A stretch of 64,000 nt of DNA from NCBI GenBank assembly GCA_021155205.1, contig JAJNPS010000047.1:62001-126000 (forward strand), read 5' to 3'. The translations under genes and the position numbers were made by a program. The notes below the pieces were generated by a model. That model did no database searches and was not told the DNA's origin. It worked only from the letters and a program-made list of their open reading frames with translations. The stretch is from Rhodobacterales bacterium (lineage in GTDB: Bacteria; Pseudomonadota; Alphaproteobacteria; Rhodobacterales; Rhodobacteraceae). Shown piece by piece: positions 34,959 to 44,097 of the stretch (position 1 is the stretch's first letter; the number at the start of each line of letters is the position of its first letter).

Positions 34959-36494
34959 ATGACGGGCGAGCTTTTGTCGATGACGGGCATCGAAAAGGCG
35001 TTTGGCGGGGTTCCGGCCCTGTCGGGTGCCACACTTGCCATCGCACCTGCCGAAATCATGGGGCTGATCGGGCAGAACGGCGCGGGCAAATCCACCATGA
35101 TCAAGATCCTGAACGGGGCCTGTGCGCGGGACTCCGGCGCCATCACCTTTGGCGGCCAGGTCTGGACCGCGGCATCGCCGCAGGCGGCGCAGCGCGCGGG
35201 CGTCAGCACGATCTTTCAGGAACTGAACCTGATCCCGTTCCGTTCCGTCACCGAAAACATCTATCTTGGCCGCGAACTCCGCCGGTTTGCAGGCCTGCTG
35301 AACTGGCGCGCAATGAATGCGGGGGCCCGCAACCTGCTTCGGCGGTTCGACATCGAGATCGACGTGACGCAGCCCCTTGGCCACTACTCCACCGCGATCC
35401 AGCAAATGGTTGCCATCGCCCGCGCGGTATCGTTCGACGCCCGGCTGGTGATCATGGACGAGCCGACCTCGTCGCTGGACGATGCCGAGGTGGCGGTGCT
35501 GCTGCGCACCGTGCGCCAGTTGAAATCCGAAGGCGTGTCGGTCCTGTTCGTGACGCACAAGATGGACGAACTGGCGCAAGTCTGCGACCGGGTGACAGTG
35601 ATGCGCGACGGCCAGACGGTCGCCGTTCTGCCCGCGCGAGACAGCGACAAGCTGCAGCTTGTGGCCAGCATGCTGGGGCGCGATCTGGCCGATGTCCGGC
35701 GCAGCGGCGCCACCGCCTTTACCAAGGCCGCAGCCATCGGCGAAGAACTTCTTGACGTTGCAAATGTTGCCATCGCGCCGCGCGTCAGCGATGCCAGCCT
35801 GGCCATCCGCAAGGGCGAGATCGTGGGCCTTGCGGGCCTTTTGGGATCAGGGCGCACCGAAACCGCCCGCGCCGTCTTTGGCGCGGACATGGCGGCGCGG
35901 GGGGCAATCCGGTTCAACGGCACCGCGACCAGGTTCCGTTCGCCGCAAGAGGCGATCGCGGCCGGGATGGGGTTCTGTTCCGAGGATCGCAAGGTCGAAG
36001 GCATCATCCCCGACATGTCGGTTGCCGACAATCTGGCGCTGGCCCTGATGCCGGCACTGAAAAGGTCGGGCCTGCTGGACGAGGCTGCGCAGCGCAGGGT
36101 CGTCGAACGCTACATCAAGAGCATCGGCATCAAATGCGCAGGTCCGGACCAGAAAATCCGCGAGCTGTCGGGGGGCAACCAGCAAAAGGTGCTGCTGGCG
36201 CGCTGGCTGGCGATGAACCCCAAGCTCTTGATTCTGGATGAACCCACGCGCGGCATCGACGTGGGCGCCAAGGCAGAAATCCAGGCCCTGATCCGCGACG
36301 CGGCCAATAACGGGCTGGGCGTGCTGATGATCTCGTCAGAACTGGAAGAGATCGTCGAGGGTGCCGACCGGGTGTTCGTGCTGCGAGACGGGCGCACCGT
36401 GCAGGAACTGGCGCGCGATGACATCACCGAAACCGCCGTGATGAAGGCGATGGCGCATGGCGCGTCGGTGTCCTCGCAGGATACGGCGGCATGA
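34959..36494 (+). CDS. Sugar ABC transporter ATP-binding protein (CUT2, two domains), system B
   Basis: 511 residues, ATG preceded by AGGGGG. The first ABC domain has Walker A GQNGAGKST, a degenerate signature (LGHYSTAIQQMVAIARA) and Walker B LVIMDEPTSSLDD. The second has GLLGSGRTE, LSGGNQQKVLLARWL and LLILDEPTRGIDVGAKAEI. It is paralogous to the system A ATPase but differs enough that the duplication is old or the systems were acquired separately. Its stop overlaps the next ATG (ATGA). Confidence 0.96.
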   Translation: MTGELLSMTGIEKAFGGVPALSGATLAIAPAEIMGLIGQNGAGKSTMIKILNGACARDSGAITFGGQVWTAASPQAAQRAGVSTIFQELNLIPFRSVTENIYLGRELRRFAGLLNWRAMNAGARNLLRRFDIEIDVTQPLGHYSTAIQQMVAIARAVSFDARLVIMDEPTSSLDDAEVAVLLRTVRQLKSEGVSVLFVTHKMDELAQVCDRVTVMRDGQTVAVLPARDSDKLQLVASMLGRDLADVRRSGATAFTKAAAIGEELLDVANVAIAPRVSDASLAIRKGEIVGLAGLLGSGRTETARAVFGADMAARGAIRFNGTATRFRSPQEAIAAGMGFCSEDRKVEGIIPDMSVADNLALALMPALKRSGLLDEAAQRRVVERYIKSIGIKCAGPDQKIRELSGGNQQKVLLARWLAMNPKLLILDEPTRGIDVGAKAEIQALIRDAANNGLGVLMISSELEEIVEGADRVFVLRDGRTVQELARDDITETAVMKAMAHGASVSSQDTAA

Positions 36495-37447
36495 CCGACC
36501 TCAGGCCCCTGATCACGCGCTATGGCGCGCTGGTGGCGCTGACCCTGCTGATCCTGTTCAACCTGGCCGTTACGCCGAATTTTGCCACCATGCAGACCCT
36601 GTCGGTGAACCTGACGCAGGTTTGCACCATCGTCATCGTCGGCGTCGGCATGACGCTGGTGATTGCCACCGGCGGCATCGACCTGTCGGTTGGCGCGCTG
36701 ATGGCCATCGCGGGCGCGCTGTCGCCGATGATCTTCATGGGCACGCTGGTGCCGATCGCGCCCCTGTGGCTGGCGATCACGCTGGGCATCCTGCTGCCGA
36801 TCCTGGCGGCTGGGGCGTTCGGGCTGTTCAATGGCTGGCTGATCACCCGCTTTTCGATCCAGCCCATCGTGGCGACGCTGGTGCTGTTCATCGCCGGACG
36901 CGGGCTGGCGCAGGTGTCGACCAACGGCAACCTGCAGGTCTTCAAGGTGCCCGAGTTCCAGGCCATCGCCCTTGGCCGCGTCCTTGGCGTGCCGTTCCAG
37001 GTCTGGATCATGCTGGCGCTGGTGCTGGTCGCGGCGTTTGTCCTGAACCGTACCGTATTTGGCAAACAGGTGCTGGCGGTCGGCGGCAACGAACGGGCGG
37101 CCCGGCTGGCGGGGGTGCCTGTCAGTCGGATCAAGCTGATCGTCTACGGCATCAGCGGACTGTGCAGCGGGATCGCGGGGCTGATCGTCATCGCCATGAA
37201 CTCGGCTGCCGACGCCAATCTGATCGGTCAGGGGATGGAACTGGACGCCATCGCCGCCGTGGCGGTCGGTGGGACGCTGCTGACCGGCGGGCGGGCCACG
37301 ATCATCGGGACGCTGCTGGGCGCGCTGATCATCCAGCTGGTACGCTATACGCTGCTGGCCAATGGCGTGCCCGACCCTGTGGCGCTGATCGCCAAGGCCG
37401 GGCTGATCGTCCTGGCCGTCTGGCTGCAACAACGGGAGCAGACCTGA
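36491..37447 (+). CDS. Sugar ABC transporter permease 1 (CUT2), system B
   Basis: 318 residues with multiple membrane segments and the CUT2 motif GMTLVIATGGIDLSVGALMAIAGAL. Also visible are NRTVFGKQVLAVGGNERAARLAGV and LIGQGMELDAIAAVAVGGTLLTGGRATIIGTLLGALI. It starts within the ATPase stop (ATGA) and ends in TGATG shared with the second permease, so the three genes are translationally coupled. Confidence 0.95.
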   Translation: MTDLRPLITRYGALVALTLLILFNLAVTPNFATMQTLSVNLTQVCTIVIVGVGMTLVIATGGIDLSVGALMAIAGALSPMIFMGTLVPIAPLWLAITLGILLPILAAGAFGLFNGWLITRFSIQPIVATLVLFIAGRGLAQVSTNGNLQVFKVPEFQAIALGRVLGVPFQVWIMLALVLVAAFVLNRTVFGKQVLAVGGNERAARLAGVPVSRIKLIVYGISGLCSGIAGLIVIAMNSAADANLIGQGMELDAIAAVAVGGTLLTGGRATIIGTLLGALIIQLVRYTLLANGVPDPVALIAKAGLIVLAVWLQQREQT

Positions 37448-38484
37448 TGACCTCGCGGATCCGCCGCATGATCCTGTCGCCCACCTTTGCGGTGGCGCTG
37501 GTGCTGGTCCTGCTGACCACATTCGCCACGTTGCGCTATGAGGGCTTTGCCAGCGCCTACAACATCTCGTCCGTGCTGCGCTATGTGTCGATGTTCGCGC
37601 TGGTGGCGCTGGGGATGTGCTTCGTGATCATGACCGGCGGCATCGACCTGTCCGTCGGCACCGTCGCGGCAGCCTCCAGCGTCGTGTCGGCGATCCTCAG
37701 TCCCTATGGCCTTGTGGCGGGGCTGGCGGGAGGCCTTGGCTTTGGCCTGATGGCCGGGCTTTTGAACGCGGTCATCATCACGCGGCTGAAAATCCTGCCT
37801 TTCATCGCCACGCTGGCCACCATGCTGGCCGCCTCCGGAACCGCCCTTCTGCTGGCGGACAACCAGACCGTGTCGGTCTCGTATGATACCGCATTCACCA
37901 CCCTCGGTCAGGGCGACATGTTCACCGCGTTCCGGCCGGAATGGGTGGACAGCGACAGGGCAGGGGTGGTCGGCCGCGTGCTGGGATTCATCCTGGGCTT
38001 TCCGATCCCCGCCTTTATCGCGCTGGCGGCCTATGTCGCGGGGGCCGTGGTCCTGTCGCACACCGCCTTTGGCCGCCACGTCCTTGCGGTCGGCGGGGGC
38101 GAGGATGCGTCGCGGCTGATGGGGCTGCCCGTCACGCGCACGATTTTCAGCGTCTACCTGATTTCGGGCGCCTGCGCGGGCATGGCGGGGGTGATCCTCG
38201 CGGCGCAGTTCGGCGCGGGCCAGCCCATCGAGGGCGTCGGGTGGGAGCTGTTCGCCATCGCTTCGGTCGTGGTCGGCGGCACGCTCTTGTCGGGGGGAAA
38301 GGGGTCGATCTGGGGCACGCTGGCCGGGGCGATGCTGCTGGGGGTCATCTTCACCATCCTGAACTTTGAAAACGGGATGGGGTGGATTTCGCTGTCAGCC
38401 TACTGGCAATCCGTGGTGCGGGGGACCTTCCTCTTTGTCGTGGTGGTGCTGCAGTCCCGCCTTGCACGACCCGTGCGGGTCTGA
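37447..38484 (+). CDS. Sugar ABC transporter permease 2 (CUT2), system B
   Basis: 345 residues from the ATG at 37447, which shares TGATG with the preceding stop. The CUT2 motif is GMCFVIMTGGIDLSVGTVAAASSVVSAI; later patterns are HTAFGRHVLAVGGGEDASRLMGL and GVGWELFAIASVVVGGTLLSGGKGSIWGTLAGAMLLG. It should form the translocation pore with permease 1. It is the last gene of system B. A GC-rich hairpin without a T run (about 38487-38509) separates it from the convergent lipoprotein gene. Confidence 0.94.
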   Translation: MTSRIRRMILSPTFAVALVLVLLTTFATLRYEGFASAYNISSVLRYVSMFALVALGMCFVIMTGGIDLSVGTVAAASSVVSAILSPYGLVAGLAGGLGFGLMAGLLNAVIITRLKILPFIATLATMLAASGTALLLADNQTVSVSYDTAFTTLGQGDMFTAFRPEWVDSDRAGVVGRVLGFILGFPIPAFIALAAYVAGAVVLSHTAFGRHVLAVGGGEDASRLMGLPVTRTIFSVYLISGACAGMAGVILAAQFGAGQPIEGVGWELFAIASVVVGGTLLSGGKGSIWGTLAGAMLLGVIFTILNFENGMGWISLSAYWQSVVRGTFLFVVVVLQSRLARPVRV

Positions 38485-38510
38485 CGCGAGCGCCCGCGGG
38501 CGGGTCGCGT

Positions 38511-39623
38511 CTACCTTGTGCGGATCATCCCGAAGGGCGACAGGATCACGCGCGTTGCATCCTGCGTACGCAACAGGATGCCGGTGATCGGGTTGTCGGT
38601 GCGCCGCCGGTCGGATTGCAGCCAGCCCGGCGCCTGCGCCAGCTGCCGGATCAGGTCCTGAAGTTCGGGCGACGTCGCCACCGCAAAGTGGCGGTCGCCG
38701 TCGCGGAAGGCGCCGACATCCAGATACTGCACCGGCAGATCGGCAATCTGGTCGGTATTGCTCAGGTTGCCCAGCCGTTCGCGCATGCCCGTCACCCGCG
38801 CCGACACCTTCAGCGCGATGTCGCGCGGCGAGCCGAAGATCACGAAAGGCTGCGGCGGCTGCGGAATCGCCGCCATCTGCGAGCGAAAGACATCAACGTC
38901 GATGTCAGGCGATATCAGGATCACGGTCGACAGCTTGGTTATGGTGGCATCCCGACCCTGCATCGCCAACTGCCGCATCGCCTCCATCGCGATGAAGGCC
39001 CCCATTGAATGCGCCACCAGCACGATCTCGGACGCGCCCTGACGGTCCAGATCGACCAGCAGTCGGGCCAGCGCGTCGCGCGAAAACAGGGCGGAATCGC
39101 GGTCGTAGACATAGCCAAGCGGGTTGGACAGCGACGGCCAGGAAAAATGCACCAGCGTCGAGTTGATCTTCAGATCATAGGTCAGCTGCGCTGCGCGGTA
39201 GATCCCTTCGGCATAATTGTTGTTGAACCCGTGGACAAAGACCACGACCTGCCGCCCGCCCGGATTGGTCCGCAGCGCCCGTCCGACGGCAGCGTTGAAA
39301 TCGCGTTCGCCCGCATAGATGTTTTCCTTGACCGTCAGCATCTGGCGCGTCGGATCAACCTTGTCGGACCCCGGATAGACGATGGAGCCGGGCACCCGCT
39401 TCGGCGGGATGGAGATGTCATATTCCGCATAGGCCGTGCGACCTGCGCGGTCCTGCCCGAACCGCTCGGGTAGCGGCGCGCTGCCGCGGCTGGTGGCCAC
39501 AAAGACTTCGCGCACCGTTCCCACTGCGGCTGCGGCCGGGTCGATGGTGATCGCGCCTCGCGGGGCGCAGGCCGTGACAGCGATCAGCGCCGCGAGCAGA
39601 ACGGCGCGCAGGACATCATGCAT
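38511..39623 (-). CDS. Alpha/beta hydrolase lipoprotein (DUF900 type)
   Basis: 370 residues. The N-terminus is a lipoprotein signal (VLLAALIAVTAC, lipid-modified Cys19). The hydrolase fold follows: VFVATSRG, QVVVFVHGFNNNYAEGIYRAAQL, VHFSWPS, the nucleophile elbow VAHSMGAF with the catalytic Ser, and ILISPDIDVDVF. This is the DUF900 pattern; substrates are unknown. Being outer- or inner-membrane attached, it acts in the periplasm. It is convergent with the system B permease and divergent from the RNase D gene. Confidence 0.9.
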   Translation of the reverse strand: MHDVLRAVLLAALIAVTACAPRGAITIDPAAAAVGTVREVFVATSRGSAPLPERFGQDRAGRTAYAEYDISIPPKRVPGSIVYPGSDKVDPTRQMLTVKENIYAGERDFNAAVGRALRTNPGGRQVVVFVHGFNNNYAEGIYRAAQLTYDLKINSTLVHFSWPSLSNPLGYVYDRDSALFSRDALARLLVDLDRQGASEIVLVAHSMGAFIAMEAMRQLAMQGRDATITKLSTVILISPDIDVDVFRSQMAAIPQPPQPFVIFGSPRDIALKVSARVTGMRERLGNLSNTDQIADLPVQYLDVGAFRDGDRHFAVATSPELQDLIRQLAQAPGWLQSDRRRTDNPITGILLRTQDATRVILSPFGMIRTR

Positions 39624-39805
39624 GGACAGAGGCTCGGGACATGGTTCCGGTCACTATGGGCCGCATATGCGAAAGTCCAGCATCGCCCTGTTACAAGATG
39701 TTGCAACGCGCCGGGATCGGATCGGTTCCCTCGAGGTGCGGTTGACCCGGCCGGGATGCGTGCTAAGCCACGGTATCTGTCCGCAATACCGGGAAGGGCG
39801 CGACC

Positions 39806-40420
39806 TTGGCCATCCATTTTTACCAGACCGACCTTCCCGAAGGGCTTGACCTTGGCCCGGTGGTTGCCATCGACACCGAAACCATGGGTCTTGACCCCCG
39901 CCGCGACCGGCTGTGCCTGGTGCAGTTGTCCGGCGGTGACGGCGATGCCCATCTGGTGCAAATCGCCATCGGCCAGACCGCTGCCCCCAACCTTCAGCGC
40001 CTTCTGACCGATCCTGCCGTGCTGAAGCTGTTCCACTTTGGCCGGTTCGACATCGCCGTGCTGAAACAGGCGCTGGGCGTCACCACCGCGCCGGTGTGGT
40101 GTACCAAGATCGCGTCCAAGCTGATCCGCACCTTTACCGACCGTCATGGGCTGAAATACCTGCTGGCGGATCTTGTCGGCGTGGATGTGTCCAAGCAACA
40201 GCAGACATCCGACTGGGGGTCCGCGACCCTGACCGATGCGCAGTGCGAATACGCCGCGTCGGATGTCCTTTACCTGCACGCGCTGAAGACCGAACTTGAG
40301 GCACGCCTGATCCGCGAGGGCCGGCTTGACCTTGCGCTGGCCTGCTTTGCCTTTCTGCCCACCCGCGCCGGTCTGGACCTGATGGGCTGGGATGATGCCA
40401 ATGACATCTTCCAGCACTGA
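39806..40420 (+). CDS. rnd: Ribonuclease D-like 3'-5' exonuclease (no HRDC domain)
   Basis: 204 residues from a TTG at 39806 with GGAAGGG upstream; no ATG fits the domain start. The DEDDy active site is seen as D23 and E25 (AIDTETMGL), the Asp in FHFGRFDIAVL, and the Tyr and Asp in YAASDVLYL. It is about half the length of E. coli RNase D because the C-terminal HRDC domains are missing, as in many alphaproteobacteria. It probably trims tRNA or other small RNA 3' ends. It overlaps the start of kdsD, so it is part of that operon. Confidence 0.93.
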   Translation: MAIHFYQTDLPEGLDLGPVVAIDTETMGLDPRRDRLCLVQLSGGDGDAHLVQIAIGQTAAPNLQRLLTDPAVLKLFHFGRFDIAVLKQALGVTTAPVWCTKIASKLIRTFTDRHGLKYLLADLVGVDVSKQQQTSDWGSATLTDAQCEYAASDVLYLHALKTELEARLIREGRLDLALACFAFLPTRAGLDLMGWDDANDIFQH

Positions 40421-41366
40421 CATCCTGGCCGCCGGGGCCCGCGTCATCGCGCGCGAGGCCGAAGGACTGGCGCTGTTGCAGGCGACGCTCGGTGACAGCT
40501 TTGTCGCGGCGGTCAATCTGATCCTGGCCGCATCCGGGCGCGTGATCGTGTCGGGCATGGGCAAGTCGGGCCATGTCGCGCGCAAGATCGCGGCCACGCT
40601 GGCCTCGACCGGGACGCCCGCGCATTTCGTCCATCCGGCCGAGGCCAGCCACGGCGATCTGGGCATGCTGACGGCGGGCGACGTGGCGCTGGTCCTGTCC
40701 AATTCGGGCGAAACGCCTGAACTGACCGACATCATCGCCCATACCCGCCGGTTTTCCATCCCGCTGATCGGCGTGGCGGCGCGCGAGGGGTCCACCCTGT
40801 TGCGGCAGGCCGAGGTGGCGATCCTGTTGCCCCCCGCGCCCGAGGCCTGTGATCGCGGCCTGGTGCCCACCACCTCGACCACGATGACGATGGCGCTGGG
40901 CGATGCGCTGGCCATCGCGCTGATGGAACACCGCGATTTCACGCCCGAACATTTTCGCCTGTTCCACCCCGGCGGGCGGCTTGGCGCGCGGCTGTTGTCG
41001 GTCCGTGACCTGATGCATGCCGACCTGCCGATGGTCACGGCCACGACGCCGATGGGCGAAGCCTTGCTGACGATGACGCAGTCGGGCTTTGGCGTGGTTG
41101 GCGTGACGGATGCAGGGGGCTACCTTTGCGGCATCGTCACGGACGGCGATCTCAGGCGGCATCTTGCCGGGTTGATGTCACTGACCGCGGGGGATGTGAT
41201 GACACCGGCACCCAGGACGATCCCGCCCGGGGCGCTGGCAGAAAAGGCACTGGCCGTGATGAACGCGCGCAAGATCACCTGCCTGTTCGTGGTCGATCCG
41301 GCCCACCCCGGAACGGCAGTCGGCATCCTGCATATCCATGACCTTTTGCGGGCCGGGGTGGCCTGA
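40392..41366 (+). CDS. kdsD: Arabinose-5-phosphate isomerase (KpsF/GutQ)
   Basis: 324 residues. It interconverts ribulose 5-phosphate and arabinose 5-phosphate, the first step of KDO synthesis. The SIS domain has IVSGMGKSGHVARKIAATLASTGTP, HPAEASHGDLGML and LVLSNSGETPE; two CBS domains follow (LMHADLPMVTATTPMGEALLTM and DVMTPAPRTIPPGALAEKALAVM). Several ATGs are possible (40392, 40395, 40401), all overlapping the end of the RNase D gene. The stop shares TGATG with lptC. Confidence 0.96.
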   Translation: MMPMTSSSTDILAAGARVIAREAEGLALLQATLGDSFVAAVNLILAASGRVIVSGMGKSGHVARKIAATLASTGTPAHFVHPAEASHGDLGMLTAGDVALVLSNSGETPELTDIIAHTRRFSIPLIGVAAREGSTLLRQAEVAILLPPAPEACDRGLVPTTSTTMTMALGDALAIALMEHRDFTPEHFRLFHPGGRLGARLLSVRDLMHADLPMVTATTPMGEALLTMTQSGFGVVGVTDAGGYLCGIVTDGDLRRHLAGLMSLTAGDVMTPAPRTIPPGALAEKALAVMNARKITCLFVVDPAHPGTAVGILHIHDLLRAGVA

Positions 41367-41974
41367 TGGCGCTGACCCGGCATGACAACCTGCATTCGCG
41401 GCTGGTCGGCTGGCTCAAGATCATTCTGCCACTGGCGGCGCTGGCGGTGCTGTCGACGCTGTTCCTGTTCGCGCGCAAGATCGATCCGTCGGATGCCATC
41501 CCCTATGCCAAGGTCGATGTCGCCGAACGCCTGCGCGAACCAAAGATGACGGATGCCTCATATTCGGGTGTGACTGCGGACGGATCGGCGATCAACCTGC
41601 GCGCTGCAGCGGCAGTTCCCGAAGCCGATGGCAATGCGCGCGCCACCGGGCTGACGGCTGTGCTGGAGGCTGCTGACGGCAGCACGACAACGTTTGGCGC
41701 CGAGACAGGTCAGCTTGACAATGCGGCGGGCAACATCGCGCTGGCAGGCGGGGTCAGGGTGGAAACCTCGGTCGGGTATCTTGTCCGGACCGACACCGTG
41801 CGGATCGCACTCGACCGGACCCTGGTTGAGGCGCCGGGCAAGATCGTGGCGGACGGACCGCCGGGCCGGATCACGGCGGACCGCATGACGCTCAACTCCG
41901 CCGATCCCAAGAGTGGTCGCTATCAATTGGTTTTCAACGGCGACGTGACGCTGATATACCGGCCCGCAAAGTGA
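41366..41974 (+). CDS. lptC: LPS export protein LptC
   Basis: 202 residues with one N-terminal membrane anchor (LKIILPLAALAVLSTLFLFA). The remainder is a periplasmic beta-jellyroll of the LptC/DUF1239 type, with LREPKMTDASYSGVTADGSAI and TGQLDNAAGNIALAGGVRVETSVGYLVRTDTV. It passes LPS from the LptBFG complex to LptA. Its start overlaps the kdsD stop and lptA begins immediately after it. Confidence 0.9.
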   Translation: MALTRHDNLHSRLVGWLKIILPLAALAVLSTLFLFARKIDPSDAIPYAKVDVAERLREPKMTDASYSGVTADGSAINLRAAAAVPEADGNARATGLTAVLEAADGSTTTFGAETGQLDNAAGNIALAGGVRVETSVGYLVRTDTVRIALDRTLVEAPGKIVADGPPGRITADRMTLNSADPKSGRYQLVFNGDVTLIYRPAK

Positions 41975-41975
41975 C

Positions 41976-42494
41976 ATGCATTTCATAGGCCATCATATGA
42001 CGTTTCGACCTGCCGCGCTGATAGCCGCCGCAGTCCTCGTGCTGATCAGTGCATTGTCGGTGTCGGGGCAGGCCAAGGTGGCGTTTGGCGGGCTCAAGGC
42101 GGACACGACACTGCCGGTCGAGGTCAATGCCGAAAACTTTGCCGTCGATACGGCCACCGGAAACGCCGTGTTCACCGGCAATGTCCGCGTCGCGCAGGGC
42201 GAGATGCGGATGGCTGCGGGCGAGGTGCGGATCATCTATGCGCCGGATGGCAACGCGATCCAGAGCATGATCGCATCGGGGGGCGTGACCCTGACCAATG
42301 CCGCCGAGGCCGCCGAGGCGACCGAGGCGCTCTATACCATCGACAGCGGCGTGGTGGTGATGACCGGCAACGTCCTTTTGACGCAAGGCGGCAGCACGAT
42401 GTCGGCCGAAAAGCTGACGATCGACCTGAAATCGGGCACCGGCCAGCTGGAGGGCGGCGTCAGGACAACCTTCGTGCCGGCTGCCAAGAATTGA
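41976..42494 (+). CDS. lptA: LPS periplasmic bridge protein LptA
   Basis: 172 residues from the ATG at 41976; a second ATG at 41997 gives a tidier signal peptide (TFRPAALIAAAVLVLISALSVSGQA). The OstA/LptA-like domain includes VEVNAENFAVDTATGNAVFTGNVRVAQGEMRMAAGEVRI and NVLLTQGGSTMSAEKLTIDL. LptA filaments carry LPS across the periplasm to LptD. The stop overlaps the TTG start assigned to lptB. Confidence 0.92.
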   Translation: MHFIGHHMTFRPAALIAAAVLVLISALSVSGQAKVAFGGLKADTTLPVEVNAENFAVDTATGNAVFTGNVRVAQGEMRMAAGEVRIIYAPDGNAIQSMIASGGVTLTNAAEAAEATEALYTIDSGVVVMTGNVLLTQGGSTMSAEKLTIDLKSGTGQLEGGVRTTFVPAAKN

Positions 42495-43252
42495 ACGCGG
42501 TCCCCAACCTGCGCGTGACGAGGGGCGATGCCGGGCTGTCCGTGCGGTCGCTGCGCAAAAGCTATCGCCGGCGCCCGGTGATCAGCGATGTCTCGCTGGA
42601 GCTGCACCGCGGCGAGGTGGTGGCGCTGCTGGGCCCGAACGGGTCGGGCAAGACCACCTGTTTTTACGCGATCGCGGGTCTGGTGATCCCCGAGGGTGGT
42701 CAGGTGATGATCGACGGGCGCGACGTGACGACCCTGCCGATGTATCGCCGCGCCAGGATGGGGATCGGCTACCTGCCGCAGGAAGTGTCGATCTTTCGCG
42801 GCCTGTCAGCCGAGGATAACATCCTGGCGGTGCTGGAAATCACCCATTCCGACCATCACAAGCGGCGCGAGCGGCTTGAAGAGCTGTTGTCGGACTTTTC
42901 CATCACCCATCTGCGCCGCACCCCTGCGCTTGCGCTGTCGGGTGGCGAAAGGCGGCGGGTGGAAATCGCGCGCTGTCTGGCGGCGGACCCCAAATACCTT
43001 TTGCTCGACGAACCCTTTGCCGGTGTCGATCCGATTGCCGTCAGCGAAATCCGGCATCTGGTGCAGGCGCTCAAGGATCGGGGGATCGGGGTGCTGATCA
43101 CCGACCACAACGTGCGCGAAACGCTGGAAATCGTGGACCGGGCCTATATCCTGCATGACGGTCGCGTTCTGAAAAGCGGCACGACCGACGAGGTGGTCGC
43201 CGACGAGATGGTCCGCCGTGTCTATCTGGGCCAGAACTTCCGGATAACCTGA
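42491..43252 (+). CDS. lptB: LPS export ATPase LptB
   Basis: 253 residues if started at the TTG (42491) that overlaps the lptA stop; a GTG at 42515 is an alternative. One ABC domain has Walker A GPNGSGKTTC, the Q loop GYLPQEVSIFRGLS, signature LSGGERRRVEIARCL, Walker B YLLLDEPFAGVDP and the switch His in ITDHNVRETL. It powers LPS extraction by LptFG, which are not encoded here. In many proteobacteria rpoN follows lptB, but here a 236-base gap without a gene leads to hpf. Confidence 0.96.
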   Translation: MNAVPNLRVTRGDAGLSVRSLRKSYRRRPVISDVSLELHRGEVVALLGPNGSGKTTCFYAIAGLVIPEGGQVMIDGRDVTTLPMYRRARMGIGYLPQEVSIFRGLSAEDNILAVLEITHSDHHKRRERLEELLSDFSITHLRRTPALALSGGERRRVEIARCLAADPKYLLLDEPFAGVDPIAVSEIRHLVQALKDRGIGVLITDHNVRETLEIVDRAYILHDGRVLKSGTTDEVVADEMVRRVYLGQNFRIT

Positions 43253-43488
43253 GGTTGTGCCTGTGCGATGGGCAGCGCCGTCACGAACCTGTTGACAAGC
43301 CGCCCAAGCCTGTCGCCAAATGCCTTCAATGCGTATGCAACCTACCGAGTCTTTGGCGATGTTTGCAGACTCCGGCCCGGCTGATCGGCCCTTGGCGATT
43401 GCGCTTTTTTCAATCATCTCCATAAGTTTTCGGCCTTATGGGCGTTACCAGCGGCCTGTCTTGGGCGTTGTCGCATAAAGGAGACAAG

Positions 43489-44064
43489 ATGCGCTACCAG
43501 ATCAGTGGAAAACAGATCGACGTGGGCGAGGCGCTGCAGACGCATGTCAAGGCGGAACTGGGCGAGGTGGTGGAAAAATATGCCCAGCGCCCGACCGAAT
43601 GCATCGTGGTCTTTTCGCGCGTGGCGCACGAATTCCACTGCGAATCCGCGATCCATCTGTCGACCGGCCTCAGCGCCGTCGCCAAGGGTCATGCGCACGA
43701 GATCTATGCCGCCTTTGAATCCTGCCGCGAGAAAATGGACAAGCAGCTGCGCCGATACAAGCGCCGTCTGCGCAGCCATCACCGTGACCGTACGGCACCG
43801 GTTGAATTCGACGGCGGTTCCTCTTATATCCTCGCCGCATCGGACGAGACCGAGGATGCCGAACCCGACAGCCTGCAGCCGATCGTGATCGCCGAGATGG
43901 AGACGAAGATCCCCTCCATCACCGTGGGCGAGGCCGTGATGCAGATGGAACTTGCCGGGCAACGCATGCTGGTGTTTCGCAACGAAGGGCACGGCGGTGT
44001 GAACGTGATTTACCGGCGCGACGACGGCAATATCGGCTGGATCGATCCGCGCAACGCGAAATAG
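43489..44064 (+). CDS. hpf: Ribosome hibernation promoting factor, long form
   Basis: 191 residues from the ATG at 43489, with AAAGGAG six bases upstream. The N-terminal ribosome-binding domain (about 1-100) includes YQISGKQIDVGEALQTHVKAEL and the basic DKQLRRYKRRLRSHHRD. The C-terminal dimerisation domain has IPSITVGEAVMQMELAGQRMLVFRNEGHGGVNVIYRRDDGNIGWIDP. The long form alone can pair 70S ribosomes into 100S dimers in non-growing cells. It fits the stress theme of region 1, but its location next to ptsN is the ancestral rpoN-type neighbourhood. Confidence 0.95.
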   Translation: MRYQISGKQIDVGEALQTHVKAELGEVVEKYAQRPTECIVVFSRVAHEFHCESAIHLSTGLSAVAKGHAHEIYAAFESCREKMDKQLRRYKRRLRSHHRDRTAPVEFDGGSSYILAASDETEDAEPDSLQPIVIAEMETKIPSITVGEAVMQMELAGQRMLVFRNEGHGGVNVIYRRDDGNIGWIDPRNAK

Positions 44065-44097
44065 ACCGCAACAAGGCGGTTGGAGTACTGACGCTTT

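Noticed and set aside
28125..38484. A genomic island integrated at tRNA-Leu carrying the sugar importers
   Set aside because: No second copy of the tRNA 3' end, no integrase and no base-composition break were seen; the tRNA is followed by its own terminator.
38487..38509. Bidirectional terminator between system B and the lipoprotein gene
   Set aside because: A GC-rich inverted repeat is present, but neither strand has the T run needed, and GC-rich repeats are common here by chance.
43253..43488. A decayed rpoN in the gap between lptB and hpf
   Set aside because: No stretch in any frame resembles sigma-54 motifs; the gap is too short and shows no remnant.
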